In this document: piece by piece, positions 35,317 through 48,442 of the stretch
Numbering within the stretch: the stretch's first letter is position 1
How the letters are laid out: each line of letters opens with the position of its first letter
Assembly: GCA_021234155.1 (NCBI GenBank)
Contig: JAJEKV010000030.1
Location: 14,624,003 to 14,688,002 of the forward strand
Origin: Isoetes taiwanensis
Taxonomy: Eukaryota; Streptophyta; Lycopodiopsida; Isoetales; Isoetaceae
Reading direction: 5' to 3'
Length of the DNA: 64,000 nt
Notes under the pieces: model-generated
Databases searched by the model: none
Told to the model about the DNA's origin: nothing
What the model saw: only the letters and a program-made list of their open reading frames with translations
Translations under genes and position numbers: made by a program

Positions 35317-35711
35317 ATACTTGTTCTAGAGTGTGTCTTCTAAATAAGATATGACATAGACCTGGCCTTGGCCTTGGCCTTGGCCGTTCCTTATCTATAT
35401 CATTAACATCCACACATTCCTTAGGATTATTTACCTTCTTAAGAATATCTCCACAAGGTCATAAACCAAGGGACATATTTTAAGTACTTTAAGACAAAAA
35501 CTTCATTATCTTATATGCATAGCTCTATGCTTGCCAAGGCCAGAACCCAGCTACAAAGCATAGTTTAGCCATACTAGAATTCATACCAAGAAGCCAAACA
35601 CAAGTCGGGATCTACAAAATCCACAACAGAACAACCATGAATATGCCTTGCTTGGAGTTACTTGTGTAAGCACCAATCCCATATCTAATGGAACACCCAT
35701 CGAAACCTAAT

Positions 35712-35723
35712 GCTCTGATACCA
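35712..35723 (-). promoter_or_regulatory. Primer binding site, probably of element B
   Basis: The minus strand reads TGGTATCAGAGC. It lies upstream (in minus orientation) of the element B pol frames, at a reasonable distance. The LTR should start immediately to the right, but a clean terminal CA is not visible. Confidence 0.7.
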
Positions 35724-36520
35724 CTAAAACAGACAGTTGACGTGGCATGCTATCTCACCACCCAACCACGAAAGCTCACCAAAACACAGCCCCGTGAGCT
35801 CTCCCCGAAAGCAACTATATAGCATGCACGCCTTTGGTCCCTCTTTGGACCAAAGCCTCCTTTGGACAAAAGCCCAAAGGTCCCAAAGGCCCAAAAAGGC
35901 CTAAAGCCTTTTGCCACGTCCTTGGCATATATCAGGATACGAGGATTTGCCCAGACAGAAGAAAAGAGCGTCAAGATTGCTTACCTTCTTAAGAAAGCAT
36001 CTGGAAACAAGAAGTCTGTTCCTATGCTCTAGACATGAAACCAAAACAGTGGGGGCCTCCAAAGAGGTCTGTTGGAACCGACTGCTGGTCTCAAACAAGT
36101 GTAGGTCTGAAAATACTTGAAGATCTGGGCCTCCCAACAGCGGGAACATATAAAAGACGACAAATGGAAGTGAGAAGAAAGAGGAGGCTTTTACCGGAAT
36201 GGACCCATATCTTTGGCTAATCGACCGAAAGTGAGTGGACAGAAAAGCAAGAAGCACAAGTTCGATGTAGAGGAGGTTTTACAGTGGCCTTCTCCATCTC
36301 CTGTCCATTTTTTGCGGATTTTTTAATTTTGCTGGCCCTAGATTTATGAAAAAGGAAATCTAACGGTGAAAGCTAATGCCATATCATTTTTTGGTGATGT
36401 GGACGTGATACGTAGATAGGCTAGAATTGCCCGGTATGCTAATGCCATATTATCTTTTGGTCATGTGGACGTGATATCTGGATAGGCTAGAATTGCAAGA
36501 AAGACTGTAGGCTTGGTTGG
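35724..36520 (-). repeat. Probable decayed LTR region of element B with 66-bp tandem repeat
   Basis: The stretch directly follows the primer binding site and has no gene. Two 66-bp units (36372-36437 and 36438-36503) share GCTAATGCCATAT, ATGTGGACGTGATA and GATAGGCTAGAATTGC. Several short inverted stretches such as TTTGGTCC/GGACCAAA occur at 35833-35853. The assignment as LTR rests on position only. Confidence 0.4.
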
Positions 36521-36836
36521 GCTGGTGTGCTAAAAAAAAAAAAGAGATTTTTGTGGCAAACTATTGTTAGAAGAAAAAAAATCTAAGTCACTAAAAATAA
36601 AGAACAAAAAGGCGGGCGAAGTCCTATTGCATGCTTTATAAGAAAAAAAAATGCAATGTAAAATCAGTACATGCCTTCTATTTTTTAAAAGGCCAACACA
36701 AAAGTTCTAAAAAAAAAAAGACAAAGACAAAAAACACAAAGGAAACCCCCTTTTATTGTGCTATATATTGTGGCATTAGAAAAAAATACCCAAATCACCA
36801 AAAATAAAAAACACGACATAACATGCTTTATAAATA
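36521..36836. other. A-rich spacer
   Basis: Many short A runs and no gene. Confidence 0.4.
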
Positions 36837-36965
36837 AGAAGAAGAAGATTTTTTAACGTCCACGGAAACCCAATCGGGTTATGGGACCAGTACATGAAAG
36901 AGGGGTGTAACCCCAAACAAGAGCTCGGGGGCAAAGCCCCATCACAGAAGCCTAAATAAGGAAAA
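36837..36965 (-). mobile_element. LINE 3' end, second copy, with (GAA)n tail
   Basis: GAAGAAGAAG is followed by ATTTTTTAACGTCCACGG and GGTTATGGGACC, the same 3'-terminal block as at 34520. Only about 120 bp of the element remains. The tail repeat differs (GAA rather than GAATA). Confidence 0.6.
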
Positions 36966-37567
36966 TGTGCAATCTAAAATGGGCAAAGACCTTCTATATC
37001 TTTTAGAAGGCCAATGTGACTTTTTAAAAAGATAGATAGATAGGTATTTTTAAACATCGATCTGCTTCAAACATCGACTAACAATAGAATCCAACTTGAT
37101 TGCCAGTGACGGCCGATGGAGCAGCTCCAAGCGAATAGTTTCCAGCTAAGCAGTTATGAATTTTGCTGCCATTGCCATTGCTATGAATTTTCTAGTGAAG
37201 CCCATGGGAGGGCTTCTACAAGAAGTTGATTGGATGAAGAATGGAGATTGCCAGAAAGTAGTAGCTCCGTTGCGGCTGTCAGAGCATTGCATTAACTAAG
37301 CTTGCACGACCCACAGACAATGGGAGCATCGAGGCAAAGAAAGATTGAACATTCCTAGTTCTGGTTAGCTTATGTCCAACAATACTGGGCATCGTGTCTA
37401 GTACTTTATATGTTATTAGACAATGACCACATATTATTGGCTTTCTAGATTTCGGCTAAAACCTAGAAACACACAAGCCTCCCAGAAACAACCACCCAAT
37501 GTTAAACATAACAACAATAAGATGCATATATATTTTCATCCCAAAGTGCTACGATCATATATATCTA

Positions 37568-37595
37568 CTAGTAATGGTGCCCAGCGTTGCTGGGC
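37568..37595 (-). mobile_element. Helitron 3' terminus, minus orientation
   Basis: CTAG (37568-37571, preceded by A) is separated by 7 bases from a perfect 7-bp hairpin, GCCCAGC/GCTGGGC with loop GTT (37579-37595). On the minus strand this reads hairpin, spacer, CTAG, T, the canonical Helitron ending. The body must extend to higher coordinates. A degenerate second hairpin (AGCCCAGCATTGCTGAGCT) lies about 95 bp inside at 37672-37690. The 5' end is not identified. Confidence 0.75.
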
Positions 37596-37702
37596 ATAAG
37601 TTGGAAACTTGTGTGGCAAAAACCTGTTCAGCTCAGACTCCTTCTCATAAATCTAATATAATAGAAACCAAGCCCAGCATTGCTGAGCTTTAAGAAGTTT
37701 TT

Positions 37703-37917
37703 GTGCATTCGACACCCTTCCTTTTCCCTTTGCTTTTTGCTCTATCCCGAATTTCCCTTTTTCCTCATTTCTATATACACTTTCCTTTTTGCTTTTCCTT
37801 TTTTTCCGCAGTTTTCCTACACGTCTTCTTTTTCCCTTCTCTATTTTGTTTCCTTTTTTTACCCACTTCTCCCTTCTTTTCCCCCTTCTCCCTTTTCCTT
37901 GTTGCCTTTGTTTTTGG
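37703..37917 (+). repeat. Polypyrimidine tract, about 215 bp
   Basis: The plus strand is almost wholly C and T (for example TTTCCCTTCTCTATTTTG). It lies inside the presumed Helitron that ends at 37568. Reading frames across it are artefacts of composition. Confidence 0.75.
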
Positions 37918-38034
37918 GTTGCCCCTAGGGGGGCAAACCCTCGTTTATGTGGGTATGTGGGCATATCCGTGTATATGTCGCAAGATATGCCCAAAGATAT
38001 GCCGGTGGATCGCTAAAACCGCTCTTTCCTCAGA

Positions 38035-38355
38035 ATGCTAGGGTCGCATCTGTTGGTGGTCCAGCCCCAGTCGCCTGTGTTCGAACCGGCAAACCGGCAT
38101 CCATTCTATAGGAGATCCGGCCAGATGCAAACGGAAGCAAGCAAAGATTTAATAGCTGGGTCCGATTTTGCATGGAATCAGCAAGCTGGTACATTTCAAG
38201 GCTTCAAGGTCGCCCATGTATTACATAGCAAAATCTACATCAAAATCTACATAGCAAATTGGTCTTTCTTCATCTTTCGCACCAAGATGAGGAAGAGAGT
38301 GTACAAATTCGGCAAAACCTACAGAGTAGGTCCGCCTTCAAGGGGCAAAGCGTAA
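38035..38355 (+). other. 106-codon open frame of doubtful status
   Basis: The frame contains QSPVFEPANRHPFYRRSG and ends in GKTYRVGPPSRGKA. No family is recognised. A captured exon in a Helitron is possible, but nothing confirms coding function. Confidence 0.15.
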
Positions 38356-41272
38356 ATATGGGTAATCGATGAAGAATCCATCACCATATCCCGAGTTGCA
38401 ACAGCTCTTTTCAACACTCGAAAACTTTGGGCATGGTGTCATTCTCGGCGTGGCATTTTTCGCAGATTCGATCCAATGCTTAGCTTCTCATGACAGAGGC
38501 AAAAATATGGACGGTGAAGTTTGCAACATGGCTCCTTGCCTTTTCCTTTCCCTTCTACCCTTCTTCTTTTTTCTTTTTATTTTTCTCGTGCATAGACTGG
38601 AGCAATCATGGTTTTAGAGCCGCATGGAGCTTGATCTATCTAACCGGGAAAGCACCGATGGCACGGCAAGTCCGAGCGCATGAATAAAGGTAGCCATTGA
38701 CAAGATATCACAAAAATCACTATGTTATGTTATGCGTGAGGGTTATAAGAATATCCTCCGCTGATTTATTATATTTGCAGTGTGATATGCATTTTTGGTT
38801 GCGCCTAGTAAGCTCCTCTCGATAGTATGTGTGCAATACTAATTCCTTATGTGCTGATGCTATAACGTGATACCGATACATGATCGCCTATTAGCATCCG
38901 GGCTAATGAGCTCAGAGAATCATTGCTGAAGAAAGCTCAAGATGTGTGGTCGCCAAATCAATACGTGAACTAATAATAGCATATGCCGGATGTGCTATGC
39001 TAGCAAATATTTCATTGTTATGCTAAGTTTTGGGTGTTGTTTCTCCGCCGAGACTCTGATGTGGTATGCTCCTCAATCTTGCCGCCAGCGCTTTTGTTCT
39101 TTTCTTTTAATGCTTGAATCTTGTTGTAGATTTTAACATCTTTAACCGACCATGTATTGTTTACCATCTTTTGATCCATGTTTTAGCTCTAGAATGCTTA
39201 TTTTAACTCTCCTTGATTTCTATTCCTTTTCAAAGAAACTTCTCTCGACTGAATATATGCAGAAACCCTTTGACATGTCCAACCTCCAGCCAATCTATCA
39301 CCCGCAAAAGGTATTCTCGCTTGCATGCAACACTTGAGCAGTAATTAATTGAAGAGGCATTCAGATGGTGCCATCAGAAGGTAAAACTTCCATTTTCTTT
39401 TATATTAATTCCTTTTGGAACAACCACATTGGTGGACTCCAATTCCAATATAACGCTATATTTATGTTGCGTATCATTGGAGATCAACGCTGGGGCCCAA
39501 TAGTGGGTATGTTAACTTCATTTTGCTAGACTTTCATGCATTGTTGCTGCCATGACCCCCTTCAAATTTTGCACTACCATTATATAACAGTCCCAATATG
39601 CAGAGCCATTTGGATTTGTGGTAATTTGTTGCTTTATTTGCTCCATTACTTATTTTATGGACATACCATGAGGATTCTTGCACTTGAAACTTCTACACTA
39701 TTGTGACTTATTGCTTATAAGTATATATGTCAGCTCATGTTGGAACGCTACTTTGTATGGGCATATATAAACTCGAGATTCCTTTGATGATTCATTTTCT
39801 TACTTAAACTTCCCGCTTTAGCAGCTTTGTTTTATTTACCAGCCCTTTGCATGGTCAAAAGATTCTTTATATTTACTCATGCTTCACCGCTTTTGTCGCA
39901 GGTGGTGGTTAATATTATCTCATTGGCGAGCAGCTTGGTCCAAGGGTTGGTGTGACGACTTTAGGAATTTGCGTAGTATAGGCGTAAGCATTAGCCTCTC
40001 ATTGCATCCGCATATTGCTAAGTCGCGGTTTAGTCAAATTTGATGTCTGATTATCCGTTTCATCGGGTCATTGAATTGTGCTACCTTTATGCAGCTTCAA
40101 CACCGGAGCTTGAAGTCATTGTTTCTTTATGTTTTTCTCGGCGAAGGGTCCGCTGTAAGATAACCGAGGATGCGAGATAATGCTAGGTATGCAATTTCAA
40201 ATACTCCGCGCAAATAGGTCACTTTTCAAAAATATGTTTGTTGCTACGCTTTTACATCCGATCAGAAACTTGTCCATAGTTATAAAATTACGCCGATTTT
40301 TATGCAAAATCGTAATCGGGAAAGCTTAATCTAAAGATTTAAAATGACTTGAGTTCATGTTATATGAGAGAGTTACAAAAATTACATCGACTTTTACCGC
40401 ATGTTTCATATGTTAGGCGCCTACAATTTTCTAATTTTCACATTTGTTTCAAGGGAAAGGATAATATAGCAGCCTAAGAGAGAATACTATAGTGAGTCCG
40501 CACCTCATCCATGTCTATAACAGCTTATGGAGGTATGGTCGGCGGCAAGATTGCCGTTTGACAAGTGTAGCATAGATGGCGCCGGAGTTATTTAAGGAAA
40601 TGGAAAAAAGAGGTGTTATATCTATGATTTGCAAGATATATTCAGATCATCGATCGTTGTTGTATCAGCAAAAGAACGAGGCACCGCCCATTCTTCACTT
40701 TTTATCAGCTCCTCATTGCTTCCCTAATGCAACCAAGTGTATTACTCAAAGATTTGTTAGCTCTCGGCCCCTCCTTTACTAACGGGTTGTATGGGTTAAG
40801 GCTTGATGAATTTATGTCAACTATGTGTGGTTAGATTATTTGCCGATGCACGATGCACTTGAAACGGCGGAGATTATGCAGAATCAAGGACTACTAAGTC
40901 AATTTTGTCCTATAGCTTCTAAAATACCTGGATACTCTTCTCTTCATCCTTATAATGTACATTCTTTTTGCTATAGTATTTACTGGGAATTGTGCATCTG
41001 GTACTAGTACTGGTGAAGTTGTGATGTCTGAGATGGGTTTTATTGATTTTTGAATAAAGGAGTTATGCATACAGGCAAGGCAATGCAGTATGCAGACATA
41101 CCATGGAGCTTGCAATCCATATCACTGTTTATTTGTTTATTTGTTTATTTTTGCATGTCCGATCTTCGGCTTCTTCACTTTTGTAGCGTGCAAAGGAAGA
41201 TCTTTAAGCCTTAACCACCATGCCGTTCAGAAATGTTCCACATATCTTTGAAGGCCTCTTATTAGTGTAAGA
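38356..41272. other. AT-rich DNA, no gene recognised
   Basis: No domain is seen on either strand. A short pyrimidine-rich run lies at 38540-38592. By position this could be the body of the Helitron that ends at 37568, or DNA captured by it. Confidence 0.35.
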
Positions 41273-41301
41273 CTAGAAACGTGTGCCCGGCGATGCCGGG
41301 C
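41273..41301 (-). mobile_element. Helitron 3' terminus, minus orientation
   Basis: CTAG (41273-41276, preceded by A) is followed after 8 bases by a perfect 7-bp hairpin, GCCCGGC/GCCGGGC with loop GAT (41285-41301). It belongs to the same family as the termini at 37568 and 53452. The element extends rightward; its 5' end is not found. Confidence 0.8.
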
Positions 41302-41738
41302 ATTAGTCGTGGCCGCGTGGAAATGTAGATATCATGGGATATTGAGGGTAAAATGGGTTGGGTTGGGTAGGGTGCATTGTAGTTTGATGCATTGGTAGAA
41401 TAGAGTGCATAGAGTCTAGGTTGTTAGTAGGTGCTAACAATGGTAGTTCTTTAGGGTGTACTAATAATACACTTCAGTTTTGTTTAGATACAATACGTAG
41501 ACAACACAATTCTAATTAGAGTACAGTGGAAAATTGGACATTCGCAGACACATGTATTTGATTGATTGTGGGTGCCTGCAATGCCAAAATGTGAAAAGAA
41601 AGTGGTCATCCACTTCAAGCATTGACAACCTTTGATGACTATGAGAGTTGATGTGATTGATTACTATTTCCTTTATGGTGTCCTTTTTGTGGAAAATTCA
41701 TTGAGTAAAATGATTCACAAAATAAACAATCTCAAAAC

Positions 41739-41757
41739 TTAGGGTTTAGGGTTTAGG
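41739..41757 (+). repeat. Short interstitial telomere-like repeat
   Basis: Nearly three units of TTTAGGG, the plant telomere repeat. It is too short to imply an ancestral telomere. Confidence 0.6.
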
Positions 41758-41759
41758 CA

Positions 41760-43427
41760 TTTGTGATATGAATGTGTGGTTGAGGAGTTATATTGTATAA
41801 ATTGGCAAGACTTATTTCTATGAGTTTGACGAAAATCGTGTATTTTTTATTTGCAATGATGCAGTATAACGATGCCTCGAAATTTTTACTCTACTAATAG
41901 CTAGCTAATCAATAGATTGAAATCATTTCCAAGTTTGGAATCTATACATTTATTGCTTAATGGTGACTCCATATATAAAGACATCCACGGTGGTGTGTTA
42001 GCATGGTGGTTTTCCATTGCTTGGTCATTTATGAGTTGCATGTTTCATCCTCTCAATATTTTAGGATTCTAATATAATATATTCTAAACATGTAAATCCT
42101 AAACCTTAACTCCTAACCAAGATGAGACATGTCTCCCTCAACCATTATTACAAAGAGGAAGAAATCAACAGCATTTTTATTTGTCTACACACATTTCTAG
42201 TAGTTATCTTAATTGCAATTATTATCGATGGTGAGTTTTTGGTGGTGATGTAGGCTATATCAATAAGCCATGGTATGTCCCATTTTGTATTTGAATATCA
42301 AGTGTGTGCGAAGATATGTGTCTGCCCTACATGTGTAGTCTAGAAACATTTGAATTTAATCAAGGAGAAGACTAATTTTCAATCATGGCCAAAGGCCCAA
42401 AATTGTTTGTCAAGGTGGGGTCAAGGGCAAGATAAGTCTTCAAATAGTTAATTGAGTTGGATTAGATGTTGGAAGCTAGAAATGGTATTGTAACCAGGGT
42501 CCATAATGGAGACTTCCTCGTTTGTCTTATGGTACACTCTTCTTATTCATCCAAAAATGTCAAGGCAAGAGAGAAAATGAGTAAAAAGCTTTAATAATTC
42601 AATATTGAACTGACCAGTCTTAATTGAATGCCTGTAATCATCTACATCCTATCACTTCAGATATTTCAATGACTCCACCAACGTAAAAGAACTAAAAACT
42701 CTTTTAAGTAATTTCTAAAATAAACACTTTGACATGTATATATGCTACGTCAATTATTTTAGAGTTTTTCGTAGAAGAATAAAAAAAGAGAGATTACTTC
42801 TTAGATAGCATCATGTTGGGGACGTGGCAAGTGTAGTGTAATTGCTATACATCAATATTAAAACCATGATAACAGCCAACTCAAAATAGCATGGTCATTG
42901 AATATACCATTTTACAAACCTTGTGTTTTTCAAGATTTTAAAAATCCAGCTAGAATTGATAGGTTATTGCTTACAATCACATGGTTATAGAAAAGACACA
43001 AACCCTTACCATTCGACAATTTGAATTGATAAGCCTGCTATCTTGAATTGTCAAGGGCTCAAATATTCTATTTCAAGTCATGTGATGATGTATTGAATGG
43101 TCACAATTATGTTGACAACTCTCCCCATGCAAGCAAGAGTTATTGTTCATGCCCTCATCTCCGAAATGAATACATGCTCAACCAGAACCTGTCAGCAGCA
43201 AGAGGGGGAATGGATCACCTGTGTAGAACTATTGGAATTAGCATCCTTCGATAAAAAATGCCAAGTTTCCACCCAGAAGTATTAAGCAAAAAGCTCCCCA
43301 ATATGTACGGTGGAGTGACAAAATATTTTGAATGACAGACATTACTCTATGGTTAAAAAATTAATGAGAACCCCATAGTTACAATAATCATTACAGGCAT
43401 CAGATGCTGCAAAAGTATTATTCACTC
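41760..43427. other. AT-rich DNA, no gene recognised
   Basis: No domain, no long frame and no clear repeat. Confidence 0.4.
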
Positions 43428-43724
43428 CTACTTGAAAATATAGACAAAAAGAAGATTCTCATTATGCACTGAGAATGAGAAGCGAAATAACAGATATGCC
43501 AAAAGAAGCGGAACCAAAGAGATTATTGCTGCAGTCAAAAGATGTGCAAAAATGTCATAAACATAAGATGTGAAAGACCTGAGGCAGATTTTTGGAAAAA
43601 TGTGGGCCAAGGAGCTGAAGTAGGCTATTGCTTTAGCTAGCCATAATTTAAATACATAAAGGGAAGGAGGGAAATGAGAAAAATATTTCATACCTCTTGC
43701 ATTTAAAATTTGGCAACATAACAA
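43428..43724 (-). other. 98-codon hydrophobic open frame, unknown
   Basis: The frame includes FTSYVYDIFAHLLTAAIISL and LLLAYLLFRFSFSV, a plausible membrane segment. There is no family match and no splice evidence. It could be a captured exon or chance in AT-rich DNA. Confidence 0.15.
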
Positions 43725-44445
43725 ATCTTGCTTGCCTCATGTGAGGTACATAGCTTTTCAATAAATTCTATAGCAGGACTGTCTAAAATTGACTCATACT
43801 AAGAAGGCTTCCCTTTGTCTCATATCGCCGCTGTTCCACGTAAACTCAAGAGCCAAATCCACGCCCAATCGCTTGTTGCATCAAGGTTTAGTCATTAAGG
43901 CCAAGATTTAGCCGATTATGGCTATATGCATGGTTATGTCAACTTGAATTCATTCTAGCATCCAAAATTAAAAGTCGGGCTCTAGCTTATCTCTTTTCAA
44001 TCAGCTTCCAATTTGGTGTAGTGGCAAATGGTTTCCTTGCTACATTTATCCAAAAGGCATCCAAATATTATGTCTGCTATGAAAAGGAAGATCCATTATA
44101 TCAGGCATATTTCAAATAAATATTTAAGCAACGAAATTGACTTGCTGCATTTGCAACAGACGTGTGCAAGCAGATCAATGTTGATGTTCATTCCTTGCAT
44201 GATTGAAGAGTTAGGTGCAAGAAAGAACAACCAACTGTAAGACACACCTATGCAGAGACATCTATGCAGAATAAATCATTTATAGATGCAAGGGGTAGGT
44301 GATTCATAGATCCAAAGGGTCTGCTAGCAGTCTTTGTCATCAATGTTTGAAGATATCTTGCTATAGAATAACTCGAAAATGTAGGCAGATCTATATATCT
44401 TTATGGTCAAAGCTGCTTAAGCTAAATGCAAAGGAAGACAGACAT

Positions 44446-44938
44446 TCAACTTACCATGTACATGCATCCACAAAATAATGATAGATGAATGTACCTTAAA
44501 GAATCTGCAATATTAATCTGCAATTCATATTCCAAGCTTCTGGCAATATTCTGGCAAATCTGCAATATGGGCTCTTCTTCTTCTTTGCATTCTTTTCTAC
44601 TGCCAATGAGCCTTTCAATTTTCACCTCGTTCATCTTTGCTTCTCCGGCTACCACAATTTTCAGCCGCCACTTTATGGTTCTCTGTAGGATTCCCTCAGA
44701 GTGTGTAATTCTAATGAAGACCTTATTGGCCTAGTGTGCGCCAAGATTCATCAAAAGCGTAAAACATTTCGCCTTTGAAATCGTAAACATTCAGAGGACA
44801 CGCCCACACTATTCCGTGTATTCTTGGTATTTGCCTTGAAATCGTAAACATCAAGGTTGTATTTTCAAACCCATGAACAATGAATGCATGCATACATCCT
44901 TTTTTACATGTTGGTTCTTTAATTAGCATCACACCCAA
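44446..44938 (-). other. Two adjacent open frames, possible exon remnants
   Basis: Frames 44938-44723 (IPRIHGIVWACPLNVYDFKG, DESWRTLG) and 44655-44446 (MNEVKIERLIGSRKECKEEE) follow each other on the minus strand, separated by about 70 bp with stops. They look slightly more protein-like than the neighbourhood. No family is recognised. Confidence 0.2.
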
Positions 44939-46861
44939 GTTTCACGTCTATGTCATATAGGCATAATACATCAGAGAAACAACGGTGAAATGCAAGCTAT
45001 CCCCATTACCAAAGAAGAAGGTTGCACTAAAAGACAACTGGACTCGATACTTCAATACAGAACGACTGTTCAAATTATGTTTGTATCATTTAAATAGCAT
45101 GCCCTTTAAACCTTGCTACATTTTTCAATAATGTTGTAAGTCACAATTATGAGATAATCGAATTCTAGCTAAAGATAAAAATCTGATGTAGGCCATTTAG
45201 AATGACTCCAACTCCTTCAAGAGCTGCAATAATAGAGTCAAGCTTTTCCAAGAATTCGATTATGTTGTCTTTTTCTTTTAAATTACATCTTCTCAGCTGC
45301 TTCATACTGTCCAATCATATAATTCCACATAGCTTTAGGGTTGAACCAACCTTACTGATACAATAATAGCTTGAGATTCCTTTATCTCATCTATTGATTC
45401 AAGAGTTGATCTCTGCCTTTGTAAACATTTCATTCTGTGCATATAATCCAATAATGGTATTCCAAGTCATAAACTCAAGCAAAGATCAGAAGCTTCTCTA
45501 CTCATCCCTGCTAGATAGCTGGGCATCTTAGATATCTTAGATAAAGGCCAACTATCATCGCAAACCAATTCATTCGAAGAAATGAAGACTTGATGTAACA
45601 AACTCTTAATTGAAGATGAAGATCAAACTGCAAATGACTAAGGAACTCTCGGCTTCTCGCCTACATGCATTCAAGAAAGCACGCATTAATTAACCTAGAA
45701 TGGATTGGGAAGATGGGTTGTCGACTAAGTCGCTTCTTTCTCCCCTCGCTCCTCGTGATCGAATTTAAAGGGGAAGAAACGATTAGCAAATATTAGGAGG
45801 ATCACATGATGCAAATAATATGAGGAAGCTACCGGATCTCCCTGTTCCTTTGCAAGCAAGCTACCGATCTCCCCCGCATCGCGGGGATGATTCAACATGA
45901 ATTAGAAGCTAATCCCGGTTTAAATCGAAAAAAAAAAAACAATCTTTAGAATATATCTTGTGATCCAGATTATCCAAAGTATAAGTATTTCAAGATTTCG
46001 AACCCTGTTGATCATGAACTTGACTGAAAAAATCGTGGCTGTGAGGAGTGAGGCGCCAAGAATCGTAAGTTGTGAGAAGGAGCGAGGCGCCAACGGGAAA
46101 AACCGGTGTGATGGAGGGAAGAATTCGTGGAAACGCCGCCCCCATGTAGGTGATCGAGGTCTCATAATTTTTATTCAAATTTTGCTTGCGTCCCGCAAGA
46201 GAGCCTGAATCGAAAGGGAACGCCGATGACGCCTGCAGACCGGGCTGCGCTCTGCACCTAAGTCCAACATCTTACCAAAATAAAAAGAAGATGTGTCATA
46301 CTTCCACACTACAAATGGGTACAAATGCTTCTGGACAAATGTCCATTCCCAACCTATGCGTGCTATGAAAGTGTGTATTTGCCTTGGCTCAGACATTAGA
46401 TTCCAACAAGTTTTATGAGACAATATTCCGTGAGTGCCTTTTGGTAAAGACGCCCCTTATCTCGCCAAGCAAGTGACATAAATTTGGCATATATGTGTCT
46501 AGACCAAAGTGCCAACAATGAGAGACCAAAGTGCCAACAAGGAGAGATCTTTTGCATCCCATTTGTTGAACGTGTGTATTTCTTGGATTGATTTTTTGCC
46601 ATCACCGAGGCATAAACAAATGTTATGGCATTTGGAGGTAACGTTCTACTATCTCCCCAAAATGCTACTTCACCATATCCATAATAAACATTTCCTGCAA
46701 TGCAAGAGACAACACTACTTGACTTGCTTGTGCTAGATGATTAAATGAAATTAATAGCCAACCCTACTAAAGAAACGACCTCAAATTTGTATGGAGCCGA
46801 ACATGTGTTTCTGCTTTTTTCTTCTCTTTTCTTTAATATGGTGCCTCTTACAGGAAAAAAC
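44939..46861. other. No gene recognised
   Basis: AT-rich with small GC-rich patches. A hairpin-like CCCCGCATCGCGGGG lies near 45870, after a short repeated AAGCTACCG(G)ATCTCCC (about 45828 and 45859). Confidence 0.35.
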
Positions 46862-46882
46862 CTATTCTATTCTATTCTATTC
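46862..46882 (+). repeat. (CTATT)n microsatellite
   Basis: About four units. The same five-base unit, in the opposite sense, forms the LINE tail at 34497, so this may be the orphan tail of a very short LINE insertion. Confidence 0.7.
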
Positions 46883-47052
46883 TTACAGGAAACATCGTTC
46901 AAAAAACACCATTAATTATGTGTTAGTAGTTTAGAAATGCTCTTAAATTTCTTTTGCAAAATAAGCATGCACGGGCCAAGCCTTTTTATGCGTGGCCTTA
47001 TGAACGGCCAATGATAGACATAAACATATCGACATAGGTAATTAGTTTAGGG

Positions 47053-47166
47053 ATAGATATGATTTAATAGGACGGCCTACAAATATAATTATGATGCTTC
47101 TATAGGTACTAGTTATGATAGATATGATTTAATAGGACGGCCTACAATATAATTATGATGCTTCCG
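47053..47166. repeat. 65-bp tandem duplication
   Basis: ATAGATATGATTTAATAGG starts at 47053 and again at 47118. The second unit has a one-base deletion (CTACAATATAATT for CTACAAATATAATT). Confidence 0.8.
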
Positions 47167-47879
47167 AAGGAAACATTGAATTTGGCATTTATCTAAATGG
47201 AGTTGTTTGGCATTGTTCGTGGATTGATAATATAAATGCCATTCTTTAGAAGTGAACTTCTTTTGTTGTTCCTATGTGCATGAGCAATAGCATTGGGTAA
47301 TGTAAATGCCATTACTGTGTAAAGTCACAATGCAATGTCCTCTAAGATGTGGGAATGCTATGGATTTGTGAATTTATTGCAACATCAAACTTTTATCAAT
47401 TTATTGCTCATAAGGTTCTATGAATTTATTTTGCATGTTAGTTGAATGTCATTGTTTTAGGAAAATCTAAGAAAAACACAAAAAATATGCTTGCTACATG
47501 AAAAACTAGTTAATTTAGCTTCTGATGCTATGCGCTGAAGCTTTGATAAGGTTAATCAGACAACCCGCTGAAATGTAAATTCCAAAGATTATAGTTTTTT
47601 TCCCTCTCCTTTTTCTTTGAACACTTACGCTTTTTACATATTATATATGTCATGCATATCCTAGAGCCCGGCCACATACCATGTTATGCTCATGATAGTT
47701 GATAAATATTGGTCGAATCTTGAAGTTCTAGATTTCATTTGTTAAACATGCAACACATTCATAACTCTAGCAATTTTTCAAAGAATCTTCATATAAGCCT
47801 CAAGCTCAAATTTAGATGATGCCTTTATTTCTAAATATCCCAAATTGCAATCTTGAATTAGATACCATACAAAAATACA

Positions 47880-48442
47880 CAACATTTGCATACGATATTG
47901 AGAATCTAAGGGCATCTTGATAGAATCTCAATTTAATATTTCAATAATCCTGTCAAACCCTAAAGAATGTTGGAGAATCTGAGGAACTCTAATTGAATTT
48001 AGACTTTTAAACTTGACGCCTTAATTTTGAAGTTTTCAAGGCTTCATATGATCTAAAGGAATCCAAAGGAATCTTCATGAGATCTTTAGGAATCTAGGGG
48101 AATCTTGATAAAACCTTGAAGAATCTAACGATATTCATAGAATCTAAGGGAATCCAAGAGAACCTACATAGAATCGTGGGGAATCTAGTTGAATCTTGGC
48201 TTAATCTCCTCGAGAATCCGTGGGAATCTCAAGAGAATCTTGGAGAATCTATGGAAAATTTTGAGAATCTAGGGGAATGCAAGGGAATCGCCATAATTTC
48301 TGTTGAGGATATAGTGAATTCTAGGGGAATCTTTATAAAAATCTGAATTAATCTAGAAGAATGTACATAGAATATTGAGGAATATATGCTAATCTTGGAA
48401 TAGTCTTTGGGATTCTAGAACCTTTAAAAATCTAGGGGAATC
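47880..48442 (+). repeat. Degenerate minisatellite built on GGAATCT
   Basis: Over about 560 bp the heptamer (G)GAATCT or close variants recurs every 13-20 bases, mostly as GGGGAATCTTG or GAATCTAGGGGAATC. Units are too diverged to set one length. The 76-codon frame across it (48116-48346) is a by-product of the repeat. The flanks hold no gene. Confidence 0.7.

Noticed and set aside
38060-38100. GTTCGAACC resembling a SINE or tRNA B box
   Set aside because: No A box at the right distance, no poly(A) or target duplication. Not supported as a SINE.
41739-41757. Telomere repeats as sign of a chromosome end or fusion
   Set aside because: Fewer than three units. Such short runs are common by chance or repair.
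48116-48346. 76-codon frame with repeated Glu-Asn-Leu
   Set aside because: It is the translation of the GGAATCT repeat array.
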